NCBI GenBank assembly: GCA_002405805.1
Contig: DHMN01000011.1
Location: 1 to 33,943 of the forward strand
DNA length: 33,943 nucleotides
Source: Cyanobacteria bacterium UBA4641
Lineage (GTDB): Bacteria; Cyanobacteriota; Vampirovibrionia; Gastranaerophilales; Gastranaerophilaceae
Direction: 5' to 3'
The notes below the pieces were generated by a model. That model saw nothing but the letters and a program-made list of their open reading frames with translations. It had not been told where the DNA came from and ran no database searches. Position 1 is the first letter of the stretch. Each line of letters starts with the position of its first letter. Made by a program: the position numbers and the translations under genes. Of this stretch, positions 15,766 through 23,083 are shown piece by piece.

Positions 15766-15878
15766 TGTTCGTAAGAGTACACTTAAACGAACATTAAATT
15801 TTTGCTCAAAATTCTGTTCGTAAATCTTCCATTTTACACATTACGAATGTTCGGAGAAAATCTTGACTTTTACGAATA
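15766..15878 (+). promoter_or_regulatory. res-like resolution site with three subsites
   Basis: There are three inverted-repeat subsites. Subsite I is 15766-15793 (28 bp, TGTTCGT against ACGAACA, perfect). Subsite II is 15815-15848 (34 bp, TGTTCGTAA against TTACGAAT). Subsite III is about 15849-15878 (TGTTCG against ACGAAT). The 28-bp and 34-bp sizes, the about 21-bp gap between I and II, and III lying nearest the resolvase start follow the known gamma-delta/Tn3 res layout. Resolvase binding here would also control its own promoter. Confidence 0.75.
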
Positions 15879-15880
15879 GC

Positions 15881-15898
15881 GCGTTAGACTGTAGATGC
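15881..15898 (-). repeat. inverted partner of the 194-211 repeat
   Basis: The reverse complement of this segment matches 194-211 at 16 of 18 bases. It lies directly between res subsite III and the resolvase ribosome-binding site. Confidence 0.35.
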
Positions 15899-15922
15899 TA
15901 AAACTCAAGCAGGGAGATGAAT

Positions 15923-16534
15923 ATGACACATATTAATTCTAAAACATTTGGTTATTGTCGAGTATCTTCAACCGACCAGAAAGAAGATAGACAATTAGAA
16001 GCAATGTTAGATCTTGGAATAAACGAACGAGATATTTTTGTAGATAAATGTTCCGGTAAAAATTTTGACCGACCACAATACCAAGCACTAAAAGTTCAGC
16101 TTAGAGAAGGTGACGTTCTTGTAATCAAATCCATAGACCGATTAGGGCGTAATTACAAACAGATTTGTGAAGAATGGCGTGAAATTACACGAGAAATTAA
16201 AGCTAACATTAAAGTTCTTGATATGCCTGTTTTAGATACTACAAGGACAGAAGGTTTAATTGGTGAGGTAATTTCAGACATTGTTTTACAACTCTTAAGC
16301 TATGTCGCCGAACAAGAACGTGCTTTTATTAAACAAAGGCAAGCCGAAGGAATAAAACTAGCCAAAGAAAAAGGAAAACGTTTAGGCAAGCCTCCAATTG
16401 AGTATCCTGAGAATTGGGATAATGTTTACAAAGTCTGGAAATCTGGTGCCATTACAGCCAGAGAAGCAATGAAACGGTTAAATTTGAAGCCGACTTCTTT
16501 TTATAAACTGGTTAAAAAGTATAAGAATAATTAA
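15923..16534 (+). CDS. serine recombinase, resolvase/invertase family
   Basis: ATG 15923 is favoured over 15917 because AGGGAG then has 6-base spacing. The 203-aa protein has the catalytic N-terminal domain: FGYCRVSSTDQ with Ser15 as nucleophile, then DKCSGKNFDRPQ, and DVLVIKSIDRLGRN, in which the Arg residues activate the phosphate. A helix (VAEQERAFIKQRQAEGI) and a C-terminal HTH (GAITAREAMKRLNLKPTSFYKLVKK) follow. The size matches Tn3/Hin-type enzymes of about 180-210 aa. The three-part res-like site just upstream supports resolvase rather than invertase. No transposase partner is present in the window. Confidence 0.92.
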   Translation: MTHINSKTFGYCRVSSTDQKEDRQLEAMLDLGINERDIFVDKCSGKNFDRPQYQALKVQLREGDVLVIKSIDRLGRNYKQICEEWREITREIKANIKVLDMPVLDTTRTEGLIGEVISDIVLQLLSYVAEQERAFIKQRQAEGIKLAKEKGKRLGKPPIEYPENWDNVYKVWKSGAITAREAMKRLNLKPTSFYKLVKKYKNN

Positions 16535-16553
16535 TATAAATGTCTAAATTTTC

Positions 16554-16590
16554 ATTTTACAAAATTAAAATTATTTTAGTTTTGTAAAAT
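16554..16590 (+). terminator. perfect 11-bp dyad after the resolvase gene
   Basis: ATTTTACAAAA (16554-16564) is the exact inverse of TTTTGTAAAAT (16580-16590). It could terminate resolvase transcription, although no clear T-run follows. It could instead be an operator for the ATPase promoter 16 bases later. The TTACA/TGTAA arms resemble those of the repeats at 929 and 1096. Confidence 0.4.
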
Positions 16591-16605
16591 ACATTTTGCA
16601 TTTTG

Positions 16606-16634
16606 TTGATTTTTTCGTTATTGTAAAGTATGAT
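16606..16634 (+). promoter_or_regulatory. sigma-70-type promoter of the DUF4143 ATPase
   Basis: TTGATT (16606-16611), 17-base spacer, TATGAT (16629-16634). The start would be near 16641, giving a short leader with a GGAG site before the ATG at 16658. Confidence 0.55.
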
Positions 16635-16657
16635 AAAAGCATAATGGAGCTAATATT

Positions 16658-17926
16658 ATGACCAACAATGAAAAACTTATTAACAGACCTGAATATATAA
16701 AGAAACTAAATCAATGGAAAAATCAAGAGGATTTAGTGAAAATAATTACTGGTGTTAGAAGATGCGGTAAATCTAAACTATTTGTACTTTTTCAAAATGA
16801 GTTATTAAAAGAAGATGCTATCAATGAAAGCCAAATTGTAAGTATAAATTTGGAAGATATCATTACGACAAGAAAAATCGGGCTTGAATACAACAATAAA
16901 AATATTTTAGTCGGTTATGAAAAACTGTTGGATTATATTTTGTCAAAACTGCAAGAAAACAAAATGAATTACGTATTCATTGATGAAATACAGTTGTTAG
17001 AAAATTGGCAAAATGTTGCAAATGCACTAAGACTGCAACCTAATATTGATGTCTATTTGACAGGCTCGAATGCTTATATGTTTTCAGGTGATTTGGCAAA
17101 TTCTTTTGGTGGTAGATATATTGAAATAAAAATGCAACCTTTTTCGTTTGCAGAATTCTATGATTCATTACCAAAAGAAACGCAAGCAAAACCTTTACAA
17201 GAAATTTACCTAAAATACATTAAAGAAAGCGGTTTTCCACAAACTATTAAGTTTAATTCTGACATGGAATTGATTAATGATTATTTGCTGAACACTGTTT
17301 ATTTAAACACAGTGCAAAAAGATATTGTACAAAGATATAATATTACAAATACTAACAAACTAGATTCTGTTATTCGTTACATGTTTGATAATATTGGGAA
17401 TGAAACTTCATTGAGAAATATAGAACGTGGACTAAAATCATTTGGTTATAGTGTTTCAGCTCCAACAATAGACACCTATCTAAAAGGACTTTTAGACAGT
17501 TATTTACTTTATAAGTGCGACCAATATGATATAAAAGGAAAACGAATATTAAATACCAACTCAAAATACTATGTTACTGATATCGGATTGAGAAATGCTA
17601 TTTTAAACAACTCTGACAGGGATTTTGGACACATTTTAGAAAATGTTGTTTACTTGGAACTTATAAGGCGAGGTTACAAAGTCAATGTCGGTAAATGCTA
17701 TAATGCAGAGGTTGATTTTGTTGCAACAAAGAATAATACGGTAGAGTATTATCAAGTTGCATTAAATGTTTTAAACGACGAGACTTTAGAACGAGAACTC
17801 TCTTCATTAGAAAAAATCAAGAACAATTATCCTAAGTTTTTGCTAACCACAGATTTAGGCGAGGGGGAAAACGAAGGTATCAAACGTATAAACGTTTTTG
17901 ATTGGTTAATTGGTAAGAAAAAGTAA
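16658..17926 (+). CDS. AAA_14 / DUF4143 ATPase
   Basis: The 422-aa protein has Walker A GVRRCGKS (32-39) and Walker B YVFIDEIQ (Asp109, Glu110). TGSNAYMFSG follows as a sensor region, then the GGRYIEIKMQPFSFAEF stretch typical of AAA_14. The C-terminal part (HILENVVYLELIRRGYKV, then EVDFVATKN and EYYQVAL) follows the restriction-endonuclease-like DUF4143 pattern, with Glu...Asp...Glu-x-Gln in place of the usual Lys. Such single-gene ATPases are very common in gut bacteria and archaea and their role is not settled. Its own promoter makes it independent of its neighbours. Confidence 0.9.
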   Translation: MTNNEKLINRPEYIKKLNQWKNQEDLVKIITGVRRCGKSKLFVLFQNELLKEDAINESQIVSINLEDIITTRKIGLEYNNKNILVGYEKLLDYILSKLQENKMNYVFIDEIQLLENWQNVANALRLQPNIDVYLTGSNAYMFSGDLANSFGGRYIEIKMQPFSFAEFYDSLPKETQAKPLQEIYLKYIKESGFPQTIKFNSDMELINDYLLNTVYLNTVQKDIVQRYNITNTNKLDSVIRYMFDNIGNETSLRNIERGLKSFGYSVSAPTIDTYLKGLLDSYLLYKCDQYDIKGKRILNTNSKYYVTDIGLRNAILNNSDRDFGHILENVVYLELIRRGYKVNVGKCYNAEVDFVATKNNTVEYYQVALNVLNDETLERELSSLEKIKNNYPKFLLTTDLGEGENEGIKRINVFDWLIGKKK

Positions 17927-17938
17927 CGAACTTGTTAT

Positions 17939-17983
17939 TAATTATGATAAATCTAAAATCTCATTTTAGATTTATCATAATTA
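17939..17983 (+). terminator. 21-bp perfect AT-rich hairpin
   Basis: Bases 17939-17959 and 17963-17983 are exact inverse repeats separated by only CTC. This long AT-rich stem sits directly after the ATPase gene. It has no following T-run, so it may stop transcription through its stem, protect an mRNA 3' end, or be a leftover of a mobile element. Confidence 0.5.
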
Positions 17984-18077
17984 GGTACAAAACTAAATAT
18001 TAAAGCCTATCTAAGGCATGATTGAATATACTAAAAAGGCTTGTTTTACTATACTCCAGTTTTTAAGTACTCATACA

Positions 18078-18105
18078 TTGAAATTCTCCCTTTAATGTAT
18101 ATAAT
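18078..18105 (+). promoter_or_regulatory. near-consensus promoter for a leaderless mRNA
   Basis: TTGAAA (18078-18083), 16-base spacer, TATAAT (18100-18105). Six bases later comes the ATG at 18112, the expected transcription start. Confidence 0.7.
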
Positions 18106-18111
18106 TTGATT

Positions 18112-19413
18112 ATGGTATATTATTATCCTGAAGACAATTTTTTCTTAAGTCATCCTCTAATGGTAACTAAGTTAGCCTTGTATCTTTTACAATATGCTGA
18201 TAATGATGACATACTAACTTTTCTTGAATATAGCACTGGTACAAAATGGAAGAAAGGCTTATATAATGGAGCAATAATACTTCTCGATTTTTTATTGTCA
18301 GTACCTAATCAGATGCTACAGTATAAATATAATATTATTCCGGAAAATTTCTTAGCCCCTCAAGCAAACCAAACAGAAAATATACCAGACGAGTATGTAT
18401 GTGCTAAACAGGAAATAGATTCATGTAGTCAAAAAATTCTTCTATATCGTGATATCTATGTACACTTAGATGCACTTATTAAATGCTTAAATAGCTATTG
18501 CTGTACTAAAGATAAGAATTATTTTGCATTTAAAAATGATGAACGATATAAAAACTTTTTAACTAAAGCGATTTACGCTACTTATTCTAAACTTTTACAA
18601 AATAATGTTTTGAATATGAAAAAAGATATTAAGCTTATACTACATGAGTTAATAGAAAATTATAAATATAACGGATTTTATTATTTTTATGGAAAAGACA
18701 CTCTTACCAAGGTAGAAATAGATAAAGTTGAACTTAATGAAAATCCATATAAGTATACGATATACTCTCTAGAAGAAGATGATACAAAAACATATATAGT
18801 TGATAGAAAAACTAAAGAGCGTTATCCATTACATTCGGTGTTACATCGCTTTGAAAGATTTTCGAAAAAAGATTATGAAAAAGGCTTCTTGATAAATTTT
18901 TTACACATTTTTCGCACATATACTGCAAAAGAAATTGTGAAATTCAATAAAGATATTGTTAGAATATTAAAACGTAGTGCACAAGAAAATTGCAAGTGTT
19001 GTAATCCAGATTTAAACAATCCTCAAAAAACAAAACTTTGTAATAACTGCAAACAATTAAATGAAAAGTGGGAAAATTGTAGAAGTGCATTATCCAAATT
19101 GATAGAATTTACTAAAACCTACAATAGCAATAAAGATTTTGTCAACTTCGTGGAAAACGGAGAGTTTAAAAGAATTGTTTTTGACTTGAAAAAGGATGAG
19201 AAAACAAGTATTGTCAAACTCCGTAACAGAAGAAAAAGAAACTTGTTAAATAGAATCAATAAACTAGAAAAGGCTTTAGAACGGGAGTGTTTTAAACCAC
19301 ATATAAATAATGAAAATGTTGAACAATACGTTAGAATATGTAAAACTGCACTTATTTACATAAAAGAAATAAAAGATCTAATTAAAACTACTTTTGGTAA
19401 GACAACAAAGTGA
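18112..19413 (+). CDS. hypothetical protein, leaderless, with Cys-rich motif
   Basis: The 433-aa protein starts MVYYYPEDNFFLSHPL. There is no Shine-Dalgarno site, but a strong promoter lies exactly where a leaderless message would begin. The body is helical and charged. A possible metal site is formed by CKCCNPDLNN and CNNCKQLN (about residues 300-330), and a basic coiled stretch (KLRNRRKRNLLNRINKLEKAL) follows. There is no signal peptide or membrane segment. The position between an ATPase and a retron, with its own promoter, suits a defence or toxin gene, but this is guesswork. The family is not recognised. Confidence 0.7.
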   Translation: MVYYYPEDNFFLSHPLMVTKLALYLLQYADNDDILTFLEYSTGTKWKKGLYNGAIILLDFLLSVPNQMLQYKYNIIPENFLAPQANQTENIPDEYVCAKQEIDSCSQKILLYRDIYVHLDALIKCLNSYCCTKDKNYFAFKNDERYKNFLTKAIYATYSKLLQNNVLNMKKDIKLILHELIENYKYNGFYYFYGKDTLTKVEIDKVELNENPYKYTIYSLEEDDTKTYIVDRKTKERYPLHSVLHRFERFSKKDYEKGFLINFLHIFRTYTAKEIVKFNKDIVRILKRSAQENCKCCNPDLNNPQKTKLCNNCKQLNEKWENCRSALSKLIEFTKTYNSNKDFVNFVENGEFKRIVFDLKKDEKTSIVKLRNRRKRNLLNRINKLEKALERECFKPHINNENVEQYVRICKTALIYIKEIKDLIKTTFGKTTK

Positions 19414-19744
19414 AAACAAGTCTAAAAAGCCTAAATTCTATAGCATTATACCGATTTTAAGAAGAAAAAGCACTTAGCCTAAAAACTTTTTATTTTCTAA
19501 TTTTAGTTTTGCAATGAAAGCATTTGAGAAAAACTTCGAATGCTTGTCTATTAGTGCGTTTTAATAGAATAAAGTTTTTTGTTTAAAATTTTTTAAAAGC
19601 AACATAAGGGATAAAGCCAACTAAAAACCAAAAATTTAACTATATGCTTATAAATCAGTATTTGCAATAGTTTTGAGAGGTTTTCGATTCGTAAATTTTG
19701 TATTCTTTTTTCAAATTTCTGATAATTTTTTTGAACAAGTAATT
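19414..19744 (+). other. AT-rich intergenic stretch, no gene seen
   Basis: No frame with a ribosome-binding site is visible. One hairpin (AAGCATT against AATGCTT, about 19516-19546) may end the transcript of the preceding gene. The rest is AT-rich with short T-runs. Confidence 0.5.
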
Positions 19745-19773
19745 TTTACAGAACTTGTGCAAATTCCTATAAT
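19745..19773 (+). promoter_or_regulatory. promoter of the retron-like module
   Basis: TTTACA (19745-19750), 17-base spacer, TATAAT (19768-19773). It would transcribe the 42-aa ORF, the structured noncoding region and probably the reverse transcriptase operon. Confidence 0.65.
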
Positions 19774-19809
19774 GAAAATGTAATCAATCAGAAAGAAAGG
19801 ATACATAAG

Positions 19810-19938
19810 ATGAAACAGAAAGAAAAAGACAACAACTTACTCAGTGAAAAAAGAAGAAAGCTATACGCGAAATACCTAAGAGTAATTGGAGTTGATGTAA
19901 AATTTCCGGAAATAAAAAAGAAGGAATTCGTTAAGTAA
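19810..19938 (+). CDS. 42-aa basic small protein upstream of the retron RNA
   Basis: The ATG at 19810 has GAAAGGA 8 bases ahead and a good promoter 36 bases upstream. The product is strongly basic, with 13 Lys and 3 Arg, and helical in the middle (SEKRRKLYAKYLRVIGVDV). It could bind nucleic acid, or the ORF may only be a leader for the RNA behind it. No family is recognised. Confidence 0.5.
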   Translation: MKQKEKDNNLLSEKRRKLYAKYLRVIGVDVKFPEIKKKEFVK

Positions 19939-19974
19939 AAAACAAAATAATGATTACGACTTATAAAAGGGACT

Positions 19975-20290
19975 AACTAAAATCGGTGGATTGAACTTGA
20001 TTTACTTGATTGGCTTAATGGCTTCAATGAACTTGCCCAGCTCGTCCTTACGGGATCGAGACGGCTGGCTTAACCAAGAAAATCATGCTTCATTTCTCCG
20101 TAGAAAAAGATAACTTAATCTTAGTTTCCTTAATACTATTTTAAGATATACTAGGACCATTCTTTTTTTCTTTTTCTTTAACCGGACGTCGCTAGGGCTC
20201 CGTCCGGCCCCAAGCGAGGGCAATCGGGTTGTAATCATATGTGCGGAAGTCCCATCTATCCGCACCTCTGCCCTCTTTTTAACTGGAAAG
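19975..20290 (+). ncRNA. candidate retron msr-msd noncoding RNA region
   Basis: The 359 bases between the small ORF and the reverse transcriptase are richer in G+C than their surroundings and contain a row of stem-loops. They are 20037-20046 with 20060-20068 (9 bp, one bulge), 20093-20097 with 20102-20106 (CCGT loop), 20118-20123 with 20142-20147, 20182-20188 with 20201-20207 (CCGGACG), and 20216-20222 with 20269-20275 (GAGGGCA) enclosing 20241-20247 with 20259-20265 (GTGCGGA). This is where retron msr-msd RNAs lie. I could not find a clear a1/a2 pair or set the branching G, so the boundaries are approximate. Confidence 0.5.
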
Positions 20291-20297
20291 GGATATA

Positions 20298-21239
20298 ATG
20301 ACACAAGCTGATACAAGAAAGGAAAACGAAAAACAACTCGATTTATTTGGAGTTTCAACACTACCGGAACTTGCTGAAATTTTAGATTTTCCGGTAAAAA
20401 GTTTAATTGAGGCTACTCAAAAAGGATATAGAAGCTACTATGTTCAAGGAAAAACTAAAAAACGATTAATCGAAGAACCTAATGTAATTCTAAAGCTTAT
20501 CTTAAAAAATTTAAAAGAGATGTTGTTAGAAAGGTTTGATTATCCTGAATACAACCTGTGTTGGTTAGGAGGAAATAACTACCTGAATGCTCAAGCTCAT
20601 GCAGGACAACATGCATACGTAACGACAGACATTTCAAGCTTTTTTACTAATTCCAAGGCTCGTTATGTAAGAAACTTTTTCAAAGATAAGTTGAAAATCA
20701 CCGGAGAAGCTCTGGAGATGCTGGTGCAAGTGTGCACTTATCGAGGTCATATCCCAACCGGAGCACCAACAAGTAGTATTTTAGCTTTTTTAGCCCATAA
20801 GGATTTATTTGATAAAATTGCAGAATACATGAGTAAAAGAAATATAACATTTACTTTATACGTCGACGATATAACTCTTTCTGCAAAACACGGTATTACC
20901 GGAGAGGCAATTAAGTTAATTAAATCTGTATTAAAAAGGCACAACTTAGAAATAAAGCCAGAAAAAACAAAATTCTTTAGCTACAAAAAGGCTATGATTA
21001 CAGGTTTTTACGTTACTCAAGGCCGCAAAATCAGTGTACCGGATAGTGTTGGATATAAAGTAGTTTCTCTTTTAAGAGAGAAACCATTGGAAGAAATGAG
21101 TAAAAAAGAATTAAGAAGGGTAATTGGATTGATAAACTACTGCCAAACAGCAAATAAACGTAGCTTTTCAGCTACAAAAAGAAATGCAATCCAGGCATTA
21201 AAAAGACTAGATAAAAAAGAAAAAGGAGGAAATGAATGA
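20298..21239 (+). CDS. retron-type reverse transcriptase
   Basis: The 313-aa protein has the retron RT hallmarks. NAQAH (97-101) fits the NAxxH box and ITG (234-236) fits the VTG box. The catalytic carboxylates are Asp111 (TTDISSFF) and the YVDD box (188-191), and PTGAPTSSILA is motif 4. Length is normal for retron RTs (about 300-330 aa). There is no maturase, endonuclease or fused domain, which argues against a group II intron. GGAAAGGG precedes the ATG. Its stop overlaps the next gene by 4 bases (ATGA). It should copy part of the upstream RNA into msDNA. Confidence 0.9.
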   Translation: MTQADTRKENEKQLDLFGVSTLPELAEILDFPVKSLIEATQKGYRSYYVQGKTKKRLIEEPNVILKLILKNLKEMLLERFDYPEYNLCWLGGNNYLNAQAHAGQHAYVTTDISSFFTNSKARYVRNFFKDKLKITGEALEMLVQVCTYRGHIPTGAPTSSILAFLAHKDLFDKIAEYMSKRNITFTLYVDDITLSAKHGITGEAIKLIKSVLKRHNLEIKPEKTKFFSYKKAMITGFYVTQGRKISVPDSVGYKVVSLLREKPLEEMSKKELRRVIGLINYCQTANKRSFSATKRNAIQALKRLDKKEKGGNE

Positions 21240-21613
21240 AAAAGGTGACAGAAAATAATAAGGGAAATAAAGTAGGAAATTTAACAATTCATAGAATTGA
21301 CAATCGACTAGAACATCCATCTGTTCAAATTGCTAAAGAAACACTTTCAAATTTGTCCTGCGAAGAAGCCGGAATGCTTGCTAAATTATTATCTTTACCG
21401 GATAACGATGGGGTATTAAAAATGATTTGGCTGAAAAATGAATGCAAAGTATCAAAATTGAAAATGCGAAAAATTAAAGCTAATTTATGCAAAAAAGGTT
21501 TCATTAAAGAAATTCAATATAGGAATACAAAAGGAAAGTTTTCATATAGGTATGAAATTTTTGAGCAATCTTTTTTAGAAAATGAAGGAGGGAACAAATT
21601 AAATGAACAGTAA
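21236..21613 (+). CDS. winged-helix DNA-binding protein, possible retron partner
   Basis: The 125-aa product overlaps the RT stop by 4 bases and has GGAGG ahead. The core (LSCEEAGMLAKLLSLPDN, then WLKNECKVSKLKMRKIKANL, then GFIKEIQYRNTKGKFSYRYEIFE) looks like a winged helix: helix, recognition helix, then a beta wing. The pattern resembles phage and plasmid replication-initiation or regulatory wHTH proteins. Several retron types encode a small HTH protein next to the RT as effector or regulator, so this is the likely partner. It could instead belong to the mobile element. Confidence 0.65.
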   Translation: MKKVTENNKGNKVGNLTIHRIDNRLEHPSVQIAKETLSNLSCEEAGMLAKLLSLPDNDGVLKMIWLKNECKVSKLKMRKIKANLCKKGFIKEIQYRNTKGKFSYRYEIFEQSFLENEGGNKLNEQ

Positions 21614-21794
21614 TATGAATAGCGACACCGTTACACTAAAAGAAGCAGCTGAAATATTAGGTCTGAAGTATCACACGGCAAGAAAACTCTTGCTAACTGC
21701 AAATGTTGGTTTTATTGATTATGGTGTGAAGAGACTTTGGTTAAAACAAGACATTATTGATTTTAAACAAAGTTGTTACAAACCTGCAATATAA
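21603..21794 (+). CDS. excisionase-like HTH protein
   Basis: The 63-aa protein is a single MerR-type HTH_17 domain (VTLKEAAEILGLKYHTARKLL, then KRLWLKQDIIDF), as in excisionases of integrative elements. It overlaps the preceding stop by 11 bases, with GGAGGG upstream, and lies 58 bases before the integrase. The xis-int pair is typical. It probably directs the integrase to excise. Confidence 0.8.
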   Translation: MNSNMNSDTVTLKEAAEILGLKYHTARKLLLTANVGFIDYGVKRLWLKQDIIDFKQSCYKPAI

Positions 21795-21852
21795 TATTAA
21801 GTCTTGAGATTAATAAATAAAGGCGATAACATCGAGACAAAGGAGAAGATGC

Positions 21853-22983
21853 ATGTCGGTGCATAAGTATTATACAAACAAAGCAAAAACTAAATTTTTA
21901 TGGCGCTACGTAGTTACGGTACCTTCAAATGATTTTGACAAATTCGGCAATCCAATCCGAAAACAGCTTACTAAACGTGGTTTTAGCACCAAAAAGGAAG
22001 CTGAAGCTGCGGAAAGAGAAGTTTTAAAGAATGCTGAATTAGGAAACGTGGAATTTAACAGTAATTTAACTTTTAGTGCTGTTATAAAAAACTTCCTAGA
22101 TTATTCCAAAAATGAAGGTAAATACTCAAAAGGTACAATTCAAAATTATGAAGGATACTTTAATCACCACATGCAAGAACTCTCTTTGATTCCTGTAAAA
22201 CGTTTAACTCCGATACTAATTCAAAATTGGCACCGTAACTTATACAAAAAAGGTGCAAGTGACCATGTTTATAATGGTTGTATCAAATTAGCAAAAAGAG
22301 CTTTTAATTATGCAATAGAACTAAAATTGATTTCTCAAAATCCGTTTATAGATATCAAGCCGGTTAGTGTTGCACCCAAATTACGGCACCGATTTTCTAC
22401 AACAGAGCTTAAGGAATTAATTGAAACATGTAAAGATGCTTTACCGGAATACTATTGTTTATTTATTTTAGCAACTTTGACAGGTATGAGAATGGGTGAG
22501 TATTCTGCAATTAAAACTTCGGATATAGTTAAAAATGAGTTTGGTTACTCAATTCGAATAGATAAACAAATTACAAGAGGAGAGTTAAAGTACAAAACCA
22601 AAACAAACTCTTCTGTACGTATAGTCGAAATTTCAAAACAAGTTTACGATACCATAACATGGCACATTGAAACTTATGGAATTAAAGGTGATGATTTCTT
22701 GTTCAAGGTGGGAGAAGGTAAATATATGTACTCAACTTGGATTGAAAGAAAATTTGATTGCTTATTAAAACTCTGTGGTTATCCTGAACACTATTGTAGA
22801 GTGCATGATTTAAGAGGACAATATGTAGATATAATGCACCTTTGTGGAATTCCAATAACATACATATCAAGACAAGTTGGCCATACTGATCCTAAAATTA
22901 CAAGCCAAGTTTATACTCAAATCTTAAATCAGCTACCTCAAAAAGCAAATAAGAAAATGGATAATTTAATCTTTGGAACTTAA
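21853..22983 (+). CDS. int: Tn916-like tyrosine integrase
   Basis: The 376-aa protein has an N-terminal arm-binding domain (WRYVVTVPSNDFDKFGNP, KRGFSTKKEAEAAE) and a core-binding domain (TFSAVIKNFLDY). The catalytic domain has Arg213 (TGMRMGE), a Lys near 250, His318 and Arg321 (HDLRGQ), His344 (GHTDP) and Tyr354 (YTQ). All six active-site positions appear intact. GGAG precedes the ATG. With the excisionase-like gene before it, this marks one end region of an integrative element. The attachment site would be expected to the right, where a tRNA-3'-like segment lies at 24.2 kb. Confidence 0.92.
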   Translation: MSVHKYYTNKAKTKFLWRYVVTVPSNDFDKFGNPIRKQLTKRGFSTKKEAEAAEREVLKNAELGNVEFNSNLTFSAVIKNFLDYSKNEGKYSKGTIQNYEGYFNHHMQELSLIPVKRLTPILIQNWHRNLYKKGASDHVYNGCIKLAKRAFNYAIELKLISQNPFIDIKPVSVAPKLRHRFSTTELKELIETCKDALPEYYCLFILATLTGMRMGEYSAIKTSDIVKNEFGYSIRIDKQITRGELKYKTKTNSSVRIVEISKQVYDTITWHIETYGIKGDDFLFKVGEGKYMYSTWIERKFDCLLKLCGYPEHYCRVHDLRGQYVDIMHLCGIPITYISRQVGHTDPKITSQVYTQILNQLPQKANKKMDNLIFGT

Positions 22984-23025
22984 ATATGTACTTAATTAGA
23001 AAATCAAATATCCAAGAAATTTTGT

Positions 23026-23062
23026 TTCACATGTTGACAATGTGAACTTGGCTTAATAGCAT
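23026..23062 (+). promoter_or_regulatory. promoter with palindromic operator over its -35 box
   Basis: TTGACA (23034-23039), 17-base spacer, TAGCAT (23057-23062). The perfect inverted repeat TTCACAT-7-ATGTGAA (23026-23046) is centred on the -35 box, so a bound dimer would block polymerase. Confidence 0.65.
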
Positions 23063-23083
23063 GAATACAAAAGGAGATTTGAA

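Noticed and set aside
15696..15782. N-terminal extension of the coiled-coil gene to GTG
   Set aside because: No ribosome-binding site. The extension runs into res subsite I, and the ATG at 15695 has a GAGGT site.
15923..16534. Hin-type invertase rather than resolvase
   Set aside because: The three-part res-like site next to the gene and the lack of an enhancer/hix arrangement favour resolvase, but the protein alone does not decide it.
20083..20361. 92-aa minus-strand ORF
   Set aside because: It lies across the structured RNA region and the RT start, has no ribosome-binding site and shows no protein-like composition.
20298..21239. group II intron or diversity-generating RT
   Set aside because: No maturase or endonuclease domain, no intron ends, and no template/variable repeat pair was seen. 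NAxxH supports a retron.
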